64,000 nt of DNA. Source: Streptomyces sp. MH60 (lineage in GTDB: Bacteria > Actinomycetota > Actinomycetes > Streptomycetales > Streptomycetaceae). This document shows, one piece after another, positions 63,646 through 64,000 of this stretch. The stretch is from NCBI RefSeq assembly GCF_002939385.1, contig NZ_MULI01000017.1:1-64000 (forward strand), given 5' to 3'. Below the pieces are notes generated by a model, which was given only the letters and a program-made list of their open reading frames with translations, ran no database searches and had not been told where the DNA came from. Within the stretch, counting starts at the first letter, position 1. Every line of letters starts with the position of its first letter. The position numbers and the translations under genes are program-made.

Positions 63646-63683
63646 GCCGGACGGCGGGGGCTGTGCGGCCCCCGCCGTCCGGC
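63646..63683 (-). terminator. 16-bp hairpin between rpsB and tsf (terminator or attenuator)
   Basis: GCCGGACGGCGGGGGC pairs exactly with its complement around TGTGCG, 20 bases after the rpsB stop. Because tsf usually shares the rpsB mRNA, this could reduce tsf output or mark an RNA-processing point. Confidence 0.75.
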
Positions 63684-63702
63684 ACCCGAAGGTGGTGAGG
63701 GG

Positions 63703-64000
63703 TCAGGCCTGCTCGGCGTCCGCGGCCGGGGCGGCCGGGGTCTCGGCGGGCGCCTCGGCGGCCGGGGCCTCCTCGGCAGCGGGAGCCTCGGCGGGGGCGG
63801 CCTCGGCAGCCGGCTCCTCGGCGGGCTTCTCGGCAGCCTCGGCGTCGTCCTTCTTCTCGGCCTTCTCGCCCTCGAGCAGGTCGCGCTCCCACTCGGCGAG
63901 CGGCTCGCCGGCGGCCTTCTCGCCCTTGGCACCGCCGGCGGCACCGGAGCGGGCGATGAGGCCCTCGGCGACGGCGTCGGCGATCACGCGGGTGAGCAGG
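63703..64000 (-). CDS. rpsB: 30S ribosomal protein S2 (C-terminal part; runs off the window)
   Basis: Only the last 99 or so residues are visible. The end of the S2 fold ([19 protein letters not shown]) is followed by a long acidic and Ala/Pro/Glu-rich tail of about 70 residues, composed of repeated PAEE/APAAE units. Such tails are common in actinobacterial S2. The gene order rpsB-tsf-pyrH-frr confirms the call. Confidence 0.95.
   Translation of the reverse strand, partial: LLTRVIADAVAEGLIARSGAAGGAKGEKAAGEPLAEWERDLLEGEKAEKKDDAEAAEKPAEEPAAEAAPAEAPAAEEAPAAEAPAETPAAPAADAEQA

Overview
The window is a very GC-rich actinobacterial chromosome segment that reads as Streptomyces. The evidence is near-uniform high-GC codon use, GTG and TTG starts, Tat-type lipoprotein signals, a DasR-type box, an LAETG sortase substrate, and the core order rpsB-tsf-pyrH-frr-cdsA...rlmN at one end with dxr-site-2 protease-ispG at the other. 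I cannot name the species.

Layout from left to right. (1) 1-3020: isoprenoid genes ispG (partial) and dxr flanking an RseP/RasP-type protease. (2) 3120-5093: a large acyl-CoA dehydrogenase. (3) 5254-18342: an accessory carbohydrate locus. It has a LacI regulator, a minus-strand operon of sugar-binding lipoprotein, two permeases, GH42, GH95 and secreted GH12, and a divergent intracellular GH3. Copies of a palindrome centred on TCGAAGCGCTTCGA lie before the regulator gene (one perfect, one imperfect) and in the GH3/transporter divergent region (two perfect). The enzyme set fits import and stepwise trimming of fucosylated and galactosylated xyloglucan pieces. No ATPase is encoded, so a shared MsiK-type ATPase is expected. 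(4) 18384-19918: decayed DNA in which a LuxR remnant meets a truncated PimB-like glycosyltransferase, followed by a cytidine-deaminase-like gene. (5) 19928-27423: GABA-related genes (aldehyde dehydrogenase, PucR regulator, gabT), an orphan VirD4/TraG-like ATPase and a possible small RNA. (6) 27426-31295: TPR protein, PAP2 phosphatase, secreted chitinase with a DasR-like box, and a small conserved protein.

(7) 31425-38666: a polyamine block with an FAD amine oxidoreductase, PotC, PotB, PotA, PotD and an aldehyde dehydrogenase, tightly packed. (8) 38839-44561: NADAR protein, two DUF4190-type membrane proteins, a putative aminodeoxyfutalosine deaminase, a glycerophosphodiesterase with an apparent double frameshift, a serine hydrolase and an HXXEE membrane protein. 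(9) 44574-49469: a second polyamine block (PotD paralogue, aldehyde dehydrogenase, Lrp regulator, diamine aminotransferase) containing a 23-nt poly-C tract beside a strong terminator. With gabT and the first block it can take putrescine to GABA and on to succinate. (10) 49672-54537: an ABC exporter-like pair with a degenerate ATPase signature, a VOC protein, a LOG-family protein and a sortase-anchored surface protein. (11) 54657-58629: thiamine transporter thiQ-thiP-thiB under a TPP riboswitch. (12) 58673-64000: rlmN, cdsA, frr, pyrH, tsf and the rpsB 3' end, all minus strand.

I saw no tRNA, rRNA, CRISPR array or insertion sequence. Long open frames antisense to the genes are common here and are GC-bias artefacts. 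They are not annotated.
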